DNA from: Chloroflexota bacterium
Lineage (GTDB): Bacteria; Chloroflexota; Dehalococcoidia; Tepidiformales; Tepidiformaceae
Length of the DNA stretch: 10,322 nt
Direction of reading: 5' to 3'
Assembly (NCBI GenBank): GCA_021823905.1
Contig: JAKALX010000096.1
Coordinates: 1-10,322, forward strand
Numbering within the stretch: position 1 is the first letter of the stretch; every line of letters starts with the position of its first letter. A program made the translations under genes and the position numbers. The notes beneath the pieces were generated by a model. That model did no database searches. It had not been told where the DNA came from and was given only the letters and a program-made list of their open reading frames with translations. Positions 1 to 7,210 of the stretch are shown piece by piece.

Positions 1-1
1 C

Positions 2-937
2 GAGGTAGTCGCCGCCGCGAGCGCCGCGAACGTCCATCGCTATCCCGAAGCTGACGCGCATACGCTGCGTCGCCGGTATGCCGAGGCGGCCGGCCTCGAA
101 CCGGCGCAGGTGCTCGCCGGCAACGGCTCAACGGAGCTGCTCTACCTCGTAGCGCGCGCCCTGGCGGTTCCCGATGCGACGGCGCTTGTCGTCGGGCCGG
201 CGTTTGGCGAATACCTCGCGGCGTCGGAGGCGGCGGGCTTGAACGTCATCGAATCGCGGTCGAAGGCGCCCTCGTTCGCCGTCGACCTGGAGGATCTCGT
301 CGCCTGTGTCGGCAATTCGAAGCCACGCCTCGTCTTCCTCTGCAACCCGAACAACCCCACGGGCACGCTGCTGGGCCGCGAAGAGGTTAGCCGCGTCCAC
401 GAAGCCGTTGGCGGCCAGGGTGGAATCCTCGTCGTCGACGAGGCGTACATGGATTTCGCCTGGCCGGCGGACGAAGCGACGCGACCGCAGCCGGGACTCG
501 CGATCGTCCGTTCGCTCACGAAGCTTCACTCGATCCCTGGCCTGCGGCTGGGGTTCCTGCTCGCGGATACGGACCTGATCGAAGCGGCCGAGCGCCAACA
601 GCCGTCGTGGAGCGTGAGCGCGCCGGCGACGGCGGCAGGGCTCGAAGCGCTTCGGCAAGGCGAATTCGCGCGGAAAAGCCGCGAGCGCGTGGCGGGAACT
701 CGCGACCGGTTGAAGGCGCGGCTGATCGCGGCGGGCTTGACCCTCGGGCCGTCGGCCGCGAACTTCCTGCTGATTCACGCTCGTGACGCCGTGCGAGCGC
801 GGGCGGCGCTCCTCGAACGAGGATGGGTCGTCCGTGATTGCACCTCGTTTGGGCTTCCAGGGCATATCCGCGTCGCGATTCCTCGCGACGAGCACGCGGA
901 TCGACTGGCAGAGGACCTTGTGGAGTGCCTCCGATGA
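2..937 (+). CDS. cobD: Threonine-phosphate decarboxylase CobD, 5'-truncated by window edge
   Basis: PLP-dependent fold-type I enzyme of the HisC/CobD group. CobD decarboxylates L-threonine O-3-phosphate to (R)-1-amino-2-propanol phosphate, the linker of the cobalamin nucleotide loop. The frame is open from base 2 and the true start lies upstream; the GTG at 110 falls inside the conserved fold, so it is not the start. About 311 residues are visible, against roughly 350-370 for the family. Seen in order: GNGSTELL (from 119), FLCNPNNPTG (near 335-364), VVDEAYMDF (near 430-456) and SLTKLHSIPGLRLGF, whose Lys codon 521-523 should form the PLP Schiff base. The SLTK..IPGLRLG form and the C-terminal RDCTSFGLPGHIRVAIP resemble CobD more than histidinol-phosphate aminotransferase. 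The stop overlaps the cobQ start (ATGA, 934-937), which supports a cobalamin role. HisC is the main alternative. Confidence 0.85.
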   Translation, partial: EVVAAASAANVHRYPEADAHTLRRRYAEAAGLEPAQVLAGNGSTELLYLVARALAVPDATALVVGPAFGEYLAASEAAGLNVIESRSKAPSFAVDLEDLVACVGNSKPRLVFLCNPNNPTGTLLGREEVSRVHEAVGGQGGILVVDEAYMDFAWPADEATRPQPGLAIVRSLTKLHSIPGLRLGFLLADTDLIEAAERQQPSWSVSAPATAAGLEALRQGEFARKSRERVAGTRDRLKARLIAAGLTLGPSAANFLLIHARDAVRARAALLERGWVVRDCTSFGLPGHIRVAIPRDEHADRLAEDLVECLR

Positions 938-2442
938 CGCGCGGAGCGGTATTGATGGTGCAGGGAACAGCGTCGTCGGCTGGCAAGAGCTTTCTCGTCG
1001 CCGGGCTTTGCCGCCTGTTCTTGCAGGAAGGGCTCCAGGTCGCGCCGTTCAAGGCCCAGAATATGTCGAACAACGCCGCCGTGACGGCCGAGGGACTCGA
1101 GATTGGCCGCGCCCAGGCGGTCCAGGCGCAGGCGGCACGGCTCGCGCCGCACGTCGACATGAACCCCGTGCTCCTCAAACCCGAGGCGGACCATCGCTCG
1201 CAGGTCATCGTCAACGGGCGGCCGTTCGCGCGTCTGGCGGCGGCGCAGTACCAGGACGCGAAGGCCCAGATCTGGGGCGAAGTCACCGCGGCGCTCGATC
1301 GGCTGCGCTCCGAGTTCGACCTCGTTGTCGTCGAAGGCGCCGGCAGCCCGGCGGAGATCAACCTCAAGGCGCGCGACATCTCGAACATGAAGGTCGCCCT
1401 CTACGCGCGGGCGCCGGTGCTGATTACGGGAGACATCGACCGGGGCGGCGTGTTCGCGCACCTCTACGGCACCTACCACTTGCTCGATCAGGAAGAACGG
1501 GCGCTCGTGCGCGGGTTCATCATCAACCGCTTCCGTGGCGACCCGTCGTTGCTCGAACCGGGGCTCACGGACATCGAAGCGCTCACGACCGTGCCCGTCG
1601 TGGGAGTCGTCCCCTGGATCCATAACCACGGCCTGCCCGAGGAAGACGGCGTGGCCCTGGAGCGGCGGACGGCGCCGGTGATCCGCCCTGAAGCCATCGA
1701 CATCGCGGTCGTGAAGCTGCCCCGGATCGCCAATTTCGACGACTTCGATCCCCTGGCGGCCGAGCAGGACGTCTGCCTGCGCTACGTCGAGTCACCGAAC
1801 GAGCTGGAAGGCGCCGACGTGGTCGTTCTGCCGGGGACGAAGGCGACGATTGACGACCTCGGCTGGCTGAGGGAACGCGGTTTTGGTCCCGCAATCGAGC
1901 GGGCACGGCTGCGTGGCGCCGTCGTCGTTGGTGTCTGCGGCGGGCTGCAGATGCTCGGCACGCGCATCCTCGACCCGCTCGGGATCGAAAGTTCCGCCGG
2001 CGCGGCCGAGGGTCTCGGCCTTCTCGACCTGGTGACCGAGTTTCATCGCTCGAAAGTGACCCGTCAGACGCAGGCACGGGTGCGCGCGCTACCAGGCGTC
2101 CTCCGCGACGCGGGCGAAACAGATGTCAGCGGCTATGAGATCCATGCCGGCGTCACCTCCGTCTCGCCCCAGGCGATCGCCGTGACCGGCGCGGACGGCC
2201 GCGCCCTCGGCGCGGTTGATGCCAGCGGCCAGGTCTTCGGCTGCTATCTCCACGGGCTCTTCGCCAACGACGGGTTCCGGCGAGGGTTGCTGGCGGGCGT
2301 CGCGGCGAGCCGCGGGAAGCGCTACCAGCCGTCGGACGTTCCCGATGCCGACGCCAGCTTCGACCGGGTGGCTGATGTTCTCCGGTCGTCGCTCGATCTG
2401 CCGAAGATCTTCCGGCTCATCGGCCGGGAGTTCTCGTGGTGA
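934..2442 (+). CDS. cobQ: Cobyric acid synthase CobQ/CbiP (glutamine-hydrolysing)
   Basis: Amidates the b, d, e and g side chains of adenosylcobyrinic acid a,c-diamide using glutamine and ATP, giving adenosylcobyric acid. Length is 502 residues, normal for the family. The N-terminal synthetase domain starts with the P-loop GTASSAGKS (residues 11-19), followed by APFKAQNMSNN, EIGRAQAVQAQA and DMNPVLLKPEAD. VVVEGAGSPAEINL and ITGDIDRGGVFAHLYGT are further CobQ signatures. The C-terminal class I glutamine amidotransferase domain has VVLPGTKATIDDL, the nucleophile in GVCGGLQMLG (Cys335) and the catalytic His in YLHGLF (His440). ATG 934 is chosen because it overlaps the cobD stop by four bases, has GGAG at 922-925 (8-nt spacing) and gives the usual short lead before the P-loop. 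A frame extension to 838 would run inside cobD. No key residue is missing. Its stop overlaps cobU. Confidence 0.97.
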   Translation: MTRGAVLMVQGTASSAGKSFLVAGLCRLFLQEGLQVAPFKAQNMSNNAAVTAEGLEIGRAQAVQAQAARLAPHVDMNPVLLKPEADHRSQVIVNGRPFARLAAAQYQDAKAQIWGEVTAALDRLRSEFDLVVVEGAGSPAEINLKARDISNMKVALYARAPVLITGDIDRGGVFAHLYGTYHLLDQEERALVRGFIINRFRGDPSLLEPGLTDIEALTTVPVVGVVPWIHNHGLPEEDGVALERRTAPVIRPEAIDIAVVKLPRIANFDDFDPLAAEQDVCLRYVESPNELEGADVVVLPGTKATIDDLGWLRERGFGPAIERARLRGAVVVGVCGGLQMLGTRILDPLGIESSAGAAEGLGLLDLVTEFHRSKVTRQTQARVRALPGVLRDAGETDVSGYEIHAGVTSVSPQAIAVTGADGRALGAVDASGQVFGCYLHGLFANDGFRRGLLAGVAASRGKRYQPSDVPDADASFDRVADVLRSSLDLPKIFRLIGREFSW

Positions 2443-2999
2443 GCCTCACGCTCGTCACCGGCGGTGCGCGCAGCGGCAAGAGCCGCTTCGCGGAAGGGCT
2501 CGCGGCGCAGTCCGGCCTACCTGTTGTGTACCTGGCGACGATGGAGGCGGGAGACGACGAGCTTCGCGAGCGCGTCCTACGGCACCGTGCACGACGTCCG
2601 GCGGACTGGCAGACGATCGAAGAGCCGGTGGAGGTTGTCGCGGCGCTCGAGCGGGTAGACCGCGGGGCGCTGGTCCTCCTAGATTGCGTCACGCTCTGGA
2701 TCACGAACCTGCTCGTGCGGATGGTCGACGACTTCGACACCGCACCGGCCGCGACCTGGGAGCAGGCGATTGCGGACTGCGTCGCGGCGGCGGACCGGCT
2801 TGTCGCGTGCCAGTCGCGGCGTTCGGGACCGCTTGTCGCCGTGACGAACGAAGTGGGCCTGGGCGTCGTCCCCGAGACTCGCGCCGGCCGCTATTTCCGC
2901 GACGCCGCCGGGCTCGTCAACCAGGAGCTGGCGCGCCAGGCGGACAGGGTGGTGCTGATGGTCAGCGGGCTGCCGCTCGACCTCCTGTCGCACCCGTAG
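2439..2999 (+). CDS. cobU: Adenosylcobinamide kinase / adenosylcobinamide-phosphate guanylyltransferase
   Basis: Bifunctional CobU/CobP of the late cobalamin and cobinamide-salvage pathway. It phosphorylates adenosylcobinamide and then transfers GMP to make adenosylcobinamide-GDP, the substrate of CobS. The protein has 186 residues, typical length. Seen in order: P-loop GGARSGKS (residues 8-15); RVLRHRARRPADWQTIEEP (about 45-63), the HR..RP segment with the conserved His expected to carry the GMP intermediate; LLDCVTLWITNLL; VTNEVGLGVVPE; and GRYFRDAAGLVNQELA. Two adjacent GTG codons (2436 and 2439) could start it. I prefer 2439 because it gives a GTGA overlap with the cobQ stop and an 8-nt spacing from GGGAG (2426-2430); 2436 would add one residue. 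It is the last gene before a strong hairpin, so cobS, cobT and cobC must lie elsewhere. Confidence 0.96.
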   Translation: MSLTLVTGGARSGKSRFAEGLAAQSGLPVVYLATMEAGDDELRERVLRHRARRPADWQTIEEPVEVVAALERVDRGALVLLDCVTLWITNLLVRMVDDFDTAPAATWEQAIADCVAAADRLVACQSRRSGPLVAVTNEVGLGVVPETRAGRYFRDAAGLVNQELARQADRVVLMVSGLPLDLLSHP

Positions 3000-3023
3000 G
3001 AACTGAGGCGCCGAGCTGACGCG

Positions 3024-3060
3024 AAAGGGGCCCGGAGATTGTCTCCGGGCCCCTCTTGTT
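3024..3060. terminator. Intrinsic terminator, probably bidirectional, between convergent cobU and propeller gene
   Basis: Arms GGGGCCCGGAGA (3027-3038) and TCTCCGGGCCCC (3042-3053) form a perfect 12-bp GC-rich stem with a 3-nt loop. An extra A-T pair is possible at 3026/3054. On the + strand the hairpin is followed by TCTTGTT, a moderately T-rich tail; on the - strand it is followed by TTT. It lies 27 bp after the cobU stop and 27 bp from the stop of the opposing gene at 3081, so it can serve both transcripts. Termination strength is inferred; the + direction tail is the better one. Confidence 0.85.
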
Positions 3061-3080
3061 GGAGCGGTTCTCGCGACTGG

Positions 3081-4958
3081 CTACGGAATGATGCCGGATG
3101 CGGTCACGACGTCTTCCTGGTTGATCGACGTCGGCTCGAACTCGTAGCCGTAGAACCAGACCACGTTCTGCTTGTTATTCGTGTCGGTCCAGAGGGCGTG
3201 GAACACGTTGTCCGAGCCAACGGCCAGGTCGGTGTAGTCGCCGATGAAGCCGCCGCCGAAACCGTTGCGCGTGTTGATCGGGTTGGTGGTGACCATCTGG
3301 ACGCCACCTGACCCGATGTTTGTCACGTGGTAGTTGAGCCGGGCGTTGTGGATGTAGTTGCCCAGCGTTGTGCAAGTGATGCGGCCGACCGGGAGCGGCG
3401 GGCCTGAGGCGCACGTCTGCCATGGCGAGACCGTGTCCGCCGCGTACGCCGACATATAAACCGTGCCGGAGGGCGAGATGGCCACGCCTGGCCAGAGCGT
3501 GTCAACGCGCCGGGCTGTTGAGGGCGAGTTGAGAGTGCTTCCATTCGGCTGGGTTACCGGGTAGCCAACAGCGGTGCGGGTGGATGCGTCCAGGCCCGGG
3601 AAGATGAGAGCCGGCGCACTCCACGTGGCGCCGCCGTTGGTGGACTTGCTGTAGACGGTCGCAGCGTGGCAGTGGGCGTAAACGGAGGCCGTGCCCGAGA
3701 TCCAGTAAGCGCACACCGGATCGGCGGTGTTGCCGGTCGTGTCGTTCACCTCGGTGGTCCAGGCCACGTAGAGGTCGCCGTTGGGGGCGGCGGCGGCGGC
3801 CGGGAAGCTGTTGACGCGGAACGCCGTATTCGCCAGCGGGGCGATGTCCACGAGCTTCGCGACCGCCTTCGGCTTGCTCCAGGTCACGCCGCCGTCCGTC
3901 GACTTGACCATGTAGGTGCTGTCGAGGGCGGAGAGGCGCGTCGAGCCGTCCCAGAACACGTAGACGGTGCCGTCATAGCCAACGACCGGGCGCGAGCCCT
4001 GGCCGTAAAGCACGTTCCCCGAGATGTTCTGCGGGTTGCTGAACGTCTGGCCGCCGTCGGTCGAGTAAGCGAATGAGATCGGCGACTGGACGTAGGCGCC
4101 GGTCATCGGGTTGAAGATGAAGCGCGTCCAACTGACGTACACGCGGTCACGGAACGGGCTGCTTACGTGCCAGTCGGCCGCGATCCATTCCTTGTCGTTG
4201 AACACCGCCGGGGAGGTCGTCGGGTTGATGAACGTGGGCGGTCCCCAGGACAGCTTGCCAGCGCCGTCGAAGGTGCCCTTGTTCACGGCCACGGTGTTCG
4301 CGGCCGAGAGACGGTTGAAGCCAAGGCCCGCGTAGAAGACGTTCCCCTGGCTGTCGAAAGCCAGCGCCGGGTCGCCGCCAGCGTCGTATGGGCCGCCCGT
4401 CAGGTGGGTGACGCCCGGGATCAGCGTTCCGAGGTGGGCGGGATCACTGCTGACGTCGCCCCACGTCGCGCCGCCGTCGTTCGAGAAGTACGTCCCCGAG
4501 TAGCCGTCGCCCAGCGCGCTGCACGGCGTCCCGCTGACGGTGCATGACCACGTCCGCGTGACGTAGTCGTTCGCGGCGGCGACGACGCGGTTCGGGTTGT
4601 TCGGATCGACCGCGATCGCTGTCTCATTCTGCGGTGCGCCCGCAGTGTCCTGGTTGACGGTCACCGCTGGCGCTACCGAAGTGCCGTCCAGCGGACTGGA
4701 GAGAACGAAACTCGGGCTAATCGGCGCGCTCGGGCCGAAGTACGCGTCTGGTTCCTCGGCTTCCTGCTCGATGAACGCGGAGAACCGGATTTGCAGCCCA
4801 GCGGTCCCGTTGACGGAGGCAACTTTGCCAGCGAGCGTGTTGATGTTGTATTGCTGCCGGGCGGCCTTCGCGGGGGTCGCCCTGGTGGTCGATCCAGCGA
4901 TGGTCGCCGTGAACAGCGCGAGGATGACGACGACGATAATCGGATAGTGTCGGTTCAC
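3081..4958 (-). CDS. Secreted BNR/Asp-box beta-propeller protein (sialidase-like fold, function unknown)
   Basis: Predicted exported protein of 625 residues. The N-terminus MNRHYP is followed by a hydrophobic core (residues 7-22) and a likely signal peptidase site after PAKA (residue 32). Four Asp-boxes mark propeller blades: SNDGGATW (159-166), STDGGQTF (299-306), STDGGVTW (353-360) and STNGGATW (439-446). Recurrent strands of the type VYVSWTR, VYVFWDG, LYVAWTT and FHALWTD fit the same fold. There are exactly six cysteines, in three close pairs (139/146, 416/430, 516/529), consistent with disulfides outside the cytoplasm. I see no FRIP motif, so catalytic sialidase activity is not supported. 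There is no anchor, sorting signal or second transmembrane segment. The GTG start at 4958 is preferred over an in-frame TTG at 4970 because GGAGG sits 5 nt upstream of the GTG and overlaps the TTG. It appears monocistronic, with its own promoter upstream and a terminator downstream. Product class is firm; substrate and role are unknown. Confidence 0.85.
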   Translation of the reverse strand: MNRHYPIIVVVILALFTATIAGSTTRATPAKAARQQYNINTLAGKVASVNGTAGLQIRFSAFIEQEAEEPDAYFGPSAPISPSFVLSSPLDGTSVAPAVTVNQDTAGAPQNETAIAVDPNNPNRVVAAANDYVTRTWSCTVSGTPCSALGDGYSGTYFSNDGGATWGDVSSDPAHLGTLIPGVTHLTGGPYDAGGDPALAFDSQGNVFYAGLGFNRLSAANTVAVNKGTFDGAGKLSWGPPTFINPTTSPAVFNDKEWIAADWHVSSPFRDRVYVSWTRFIFNPMTGAYVQSPISFAYSTDGGQTFSNPQNISGNVLYGQGSRPVVGYDGTVYVFWDGSTRLSALDSTYMVKSTDGGVTWSKPKAVAKLVDIAPLANTAFRVNSFPAAAAAPNGDLYVAWTTEVNDTTGNTADPVCAYWISGTASVYAHCHAATVYSKSTNGGATWSAPALIFPGLDASTRTAVGYPVTQPNGSTLNSPSTARRVDTLWPGVAISPSGTVYMSAYAADTVSPWQTCASGPPLPVGRITCTTLGNYIHNARLNYHVTNIGSGGVQMVTTNPINTRNGFGGGFIGDYTDLAVGSDNVFHALWTDTNNKQNVVWFYGYEFEPTSINQEDVVTASGIIP

Positions 4959-4963
4959 GTTCG

Positions 4964-4968
4964 CCTCC
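4964..4968 (-). promoter_or_regulatory. Ribosome binding site that fixes the propeller-gene start
   Basis: The - strand reads GGAGG, 5 nt before GTG 4958. The longer frame's TTG codon (4970-4968) overlaps this site, so initiation there would leave the Shine-Dalgarno inside the coding region. The site therefore argues for the GTG. Confidence 0.8.
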
Positions 4969-4990
4969 AATTACTCCGAATACTGTTGCG

Positions 4991-5016
4991 TTCAGGCCTA
5001 CCCGTTGACGCCTGAA
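4991..5016. repeat. Perfect 7-bp inverted repeat in the leader of the propeller gene
   Basis: TTCAGGC (4991-4997) and GCCTGAA (5010-5016) are exact reverse complements separated by 12 nt. The repeat lies 33-58 nt upstream of GTG 4958, between the predicted promoter and the ribosome binding site. It could form a leader hairpin or be a dyad operator; a chance repeat of this size is also possible. There is no T-run next to it, so it is not a terminator. Confidence 0.45.
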
Positions 5017-5119
5017 TGCTCGGCTTGCGACTCCTGCTCCATACGTTGAGGTCTGTACTCTCCCTCGCTCAATTCCAGGGGCAGGGCGGCCGCGTCCATC
5101 GAACTCTGTCCGGCGGCGC

Positions 5120-5148
5120 ACAATACGAGCATCCGGCCACCAAATCAA
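5120..5148 (-). promoter_or_regulatory. Sigma-70-type promoter for the propeller gene
   Basis: On the - strand TTGATT (-35, 5148-5143) and TATTGT (-10, 5125-5120) are separated by exactly 17 bp. Each matches four of six consensus bases. The site points toward the propeller gene and implies a start of transcription near 5113 and a leader of about 155 nt. It stands out as an AT-richer patch in GC-rich DNA and lies in the only large intergenic gap. This is a prediction from sequence only. Confidence 0.6.
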
Positions 5149-5265
5149 GCTTTTCCTGCAGGATCACGGGCGCTCCGGATGTGTTTTGAGATGCCGTCGC
5201 AGCCGCGCGGCCACGCTCCCTTCCCGGCGTGGGGCCATGGCCGAACCTCTCCGCGCGCCTTCAGC

Positions 5266-5841
5266 TCAGCTGGTCATGCCCTGGAGGCCGACGAGCGCGC
5301 GGCCGTGCTCGATTTCGCCCATGTGCCTCAGGCCGTGCTGGTAGACGAAGCACTCGAGCACTTCAAGCTTCCGCAGTGGCGCGTCGGGTCCGATGACGAT
5401 CGCGCAAAAGATGTTCTGCATGTTCGGCGGCAGCTTCGGCATGAGCGCCTCGCCGAGAATTTCCGCGTCGACGGTGGCGAGGACGCGGGCGGTGCGAGCG
5501 AGGACCTGCGCCTGGTACGCCTTCCACGCTTCGATGTCGGAGAAGCGCAGATGCTCCATTTCGGCGATCGTCTCTTCCCGGCCCATCGCGTCGACGGAGA
5601 CGCCAATCTTCGCGGCCCAGCCGCCGCTGAGCCAGAGGGGCGTTTCGCGCAGGAAGGGGCCGCTGATCGCCTGGTCCTGCGCGCGAATGTAGTGGCTGAA
5701 GCTGAAGGCCATCGGCAGGACACCGGCCCGCTCGTGGTGGTTCATCTGTTCGAGGGTGAGGTCGCTCACGGCTCGCTCCCAGAGCGTGTTCATCGCGCGG
5801 ACGCGGTTGCGGAGGGAGTCGACGAAATCGTTCACTTCCAT
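5266..5841 (-). CDS. DinB/YfiT-like four-helix-bundle protein
   Basis: A 191-residue protein resembling the DinB superfamily of putative metal-binding helical bundles, which includes thiol-dependent transferases and hydrolases. The N-terminal helix has the usual LW..A..DLT.EQMN pattern (about 20-34). His50 in SFSHYIRAQD, with His169 and His173 in YQHGLRHMGEIEHG, form the expected H...HxxxH metal triad. The closing HMGEIEHGRALVGLQG is typical of the last helix. ATG 5841 is preceded by GAGGAA (5854-5849, 7-nt spacing) that overlaps the stop of the upstream gene; the gap is only 11 bp, so the two are probably co-translated. It is the last gene of its operon. The substrate and the thiol cofactor, if any, cannot be read from the sequence. 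Family assignment rests on pattern resemblance only. Confidence 0.75.
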   Translation of the reverse strand: MEVNDFVDSLRNRVRAMNTLWERAVSDLTLEQMNHHERAGVLPMAFSFSHYIRAQDQAISGPFLRETPLWLSGGWAAKIGVSVDAMGREETIAEMEHLRFSDIEAWKAYQAQVLARTARVLATVDAEILGEALMPKLPPNMQNIFCAIVIGPDAPLRKLEVLECFVYQHGLRHMGEIEHGRALVGLQGMTS

Positions 5842-5852
5842 CGCGTCGTTCC

Positions 5853-6311
5853 TCAGGCCAGGCTCTTGGGCGTGCGTTTGATGAAGTCGAGGATGCGCAC
5901 CGAGGTTGGGCGGATGCGGATCCGGACCTGCCGTTTGACACGGCCTTCCATGCGGCCCAGGTATGCGTCCGCGCCGGGACCGAGGAACCTGCGCACGATG
6001 CCGGGGTATTCGGGGGCCATCCCCTCGACGGGCTCCAGCGACGCGAGACCGTCGATGAGCAGAACCCTGTACGGGGGCCGGTCGCTGTCGATCGTGAACG
6101 ACACCCGCGGGCGCTCGGCAATGTGCCGCACCTTGTCGGCTTTCGGACCGGTAACGACCACGAACTCTCCGTTCTCGAAGCCATACCAGATCGGCACGAC
6201 GTGCGGCTGAAGATTCGCGCCGACGTATGCCAGCCGCATGAGCGTCGAGCCCGCCAGCAGCTCCTGGACCACCGGATCAGTTGCGAAGTCGGTCACGTTC
6301 GGCCCGGTCAT
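5853..6311 (-). CDS. PPOX-type split-beta-barrel protein (FMN or F420 binding)
   Basis: A 152-residue protein with the pattern of the pyridoxamine 5'-phosphate oxidase-like split barrel. A first strand TLMRLAYV (23-30) is followed by QPHVVPIWYGFENGEFVVVT (35-54), then GPKADKVRHIAERPRVSFTID (55-75), where the K-V-R-H segment matches the cofactor-phosphate-binding turn of this fold. RVLLIDGLASLEPVE is the next strand pair. These proteins usually act as dimers and bind FMN, F420 or sometimes haem; several actinobacterial and Chloroflexota relatives use F420. The sequence alone does not decide between them. The ATG at 6311 overlaps the stop of the MBL gene (ATGA) and has GGAGG 5 nt upstream. A role as a reductase or oxidase of a small molecule handled by its operon partners is inference. 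Confidence 0.8.
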   Translation of the reverse strand: MTGPNVTDFATDPVVQELLAGSTLMRLAYVGANLQPHVVPIWYGFENGEFVVVTGPKADKVRHIAERPRVSFTIDSDRPPYRVLLIDGLASLEPVEGMAPEYPGIVRRFLGPGADAYLGRMEGRVKRQVRIRIRPTSVRILDFIKRTPKSLA

Positions 6312-7210
6312 GGGTTCCTCCCGGTTACCGCCACCCGCTGCATGTCGCGGGCAACGCGGATGGCGCCGCGGTACACGTCGCTCATCCCCGCCATGAAGTG
6401 GGCCTCCTGACCCGCGTCGTTCGAAATCGGTGGGATGAGGTGCGAAAGCACGACCTCGCCGACTCCTGCGCGGGCAGCAAGCTTCGCTATCTCGCTGGTG
6501 GCGATGTGATAGGACGGGACGTCGCTCATCAGCCCGGCCTCCCGATCGCGGCCGGCCGATTTAAGCATGGCGATGAGCTGTGTCACCAGCCCGGCGTTCA
6601 TCGCCTCGCAGACGAGCATGTCGGCTCCCGCCGAGGCAGCCGCCAGCGATTCGCAGAACGACGTGTCGCCCGAGAGCACAACGGAACGGGAATCGTACCG
6701 CGCGCGGTAGCCGAACGCGGGCACGACGGGGAAGTGGTCGACCTCGAAGCTCTCGAAGGACAGGCCGCCGAGCGTGAGGAACGGGAGCGGGTCTTTTGAG
6801 GCCGGCACTTCGGTGACCTCGACCTTGATCCCGTCCGGGTGGAGCTTGTCGCCGTGGTGCGCCTGGCGGAAGCCGATGTCGCGCCGGAGCGCCAGGAGGA
6901 ACCCGTCGATCATCTCCTGCGTGCCCTCGGGGCCAAAGACCCGCAGGGGCGTGGTGGCGCCGCCGGTCCAGCGCTGGAAGAGGAAATCGGGCACGTCCGT
7001 CATGTGGTCGGTGTGCATGTGCGTGAACAGGGCGACGTCAATTGCGCCGGGTCGAACGCCTGAGGGAACGAGCCGGCGAGCAGCCCCCCAGCCGCAATCC
7101 ACCAGCACGTTGGTCTCGCCAGCCACGACGACGTTCCCGGCGCCGCAGCGGTCGGCGCTGGGCAGCGGGCTGCCGGTCCCGAGAAAGACGATCTCGAAGC
7201 GTTCTGTCAC
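6308..7210 (-). CDS. MBL-fold metallo-hydrolase, RNase Z / arylsulfatase-like
   Basis: A 300-residue metallo-beta-lactamase-fold hydrolase. FLGTGSPLPSADRCG (9-23) opens the fold. The zinc ligands are visible in order: HMHTDH (64-69), His159 in DHFPVVPAFGYR, Asp182 in SGDT, His235 in YHIATSEIAKLA and His257 in LSHLIPP. The full ligand set and the spacing match the RNase Z-like branch, but I see no tRNA-binding exosite arm, so a small-molecule esterase or sulfatase-like role is at least as likely as tRNA 3' processing. The GTG start at 7210 has no Shine-Dalgarno before it. It forms a GTGA overlap with a candidate small ORF that has a strong one. The stop overlaps the split-barrel gene (ATGA). 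The fold and active site are clear; the substrate is unknown. Confidence 0.88.
   Translation of the reverse strand: MTERFEIVFLGTGSPLPSADRCGAGNVVVAGETNVLVDCGWGAARRLVPSGVRPGAIDVALFTHMHTDHMTDVPDFLFQRWTGGATTPLRVFGPEGTQEMIDGFLLALRRDIGFRQAHHGDKLHPDGIKVEVTEVPASKDPLPFLTLGGLSFESFEVDHFPVVPAFGYRARYDSRSVVLSGDTSFCESLAAASAGADMLVCEAMNAGLVTQLIAMLKSAGRDREAGLMSDVPSYHIATSEIAKLAARAGVGEVVLSHLIPPISNDAGQEAHFMAGMSDVYRGAIRVARDMQRVAVTGRNP

Larger units (their letters stand above)
4959..5265. other. Intergenic region between the propeller gene and the DinB-like gene
   Basis: About 307 bp with no credible gene. It holds the ribosome binding site, the inverted repeat and the predicted promoter of the propeller gene. An imperfect hairpin, CCACGC (5211-5216) with GCGTGG (5227-5232), follows the DinB-like stop on the - strand but has no T-run, so an intrinsic terminator for the upstream operon is not evident. 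An open frame starting near 5148 on the - strand begins inside the -35 box and runs over the propeller gene in another frame; I regard it as spurious. Confidence 0.7.

Noticed and set aside
838..933. Extension of cobQ upstream of ATG 934
   Set aside because: It would overlap cobD by about 100 bases and add 32 residues with no counterpart in the family; the ATGA junction with GGAG upstream explains the start well.
3081..4958. Annotation of the propeller protein as an active exo-alpha-sialidase
   Set aside because: Asp-boxes define the fold only; the FRIP motif and a clear catalytic set are not visible.
4717..5148. A 143-codon - strand frame starting in the intergenic region
   Set aside because: It begins within the predicted -35 element and runs out of frame through the signal peptide region of the propeller gene; there is no ribosome binding site or known motif.
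5211..5232. Imperfect hairpin downstream of the DinB-like gene as an intrinsic terminator
   Set aside because: The stem is six pairs with a bulge beyond it, and neither strand has a T-run after it.
5179..6210. A 343-codon + strand frame across the DinB-like and split-barrel genes
   Set aside because: It spans two well-supported - strand genes and their ribosome binding sites, and shows no domain pattern of its own.
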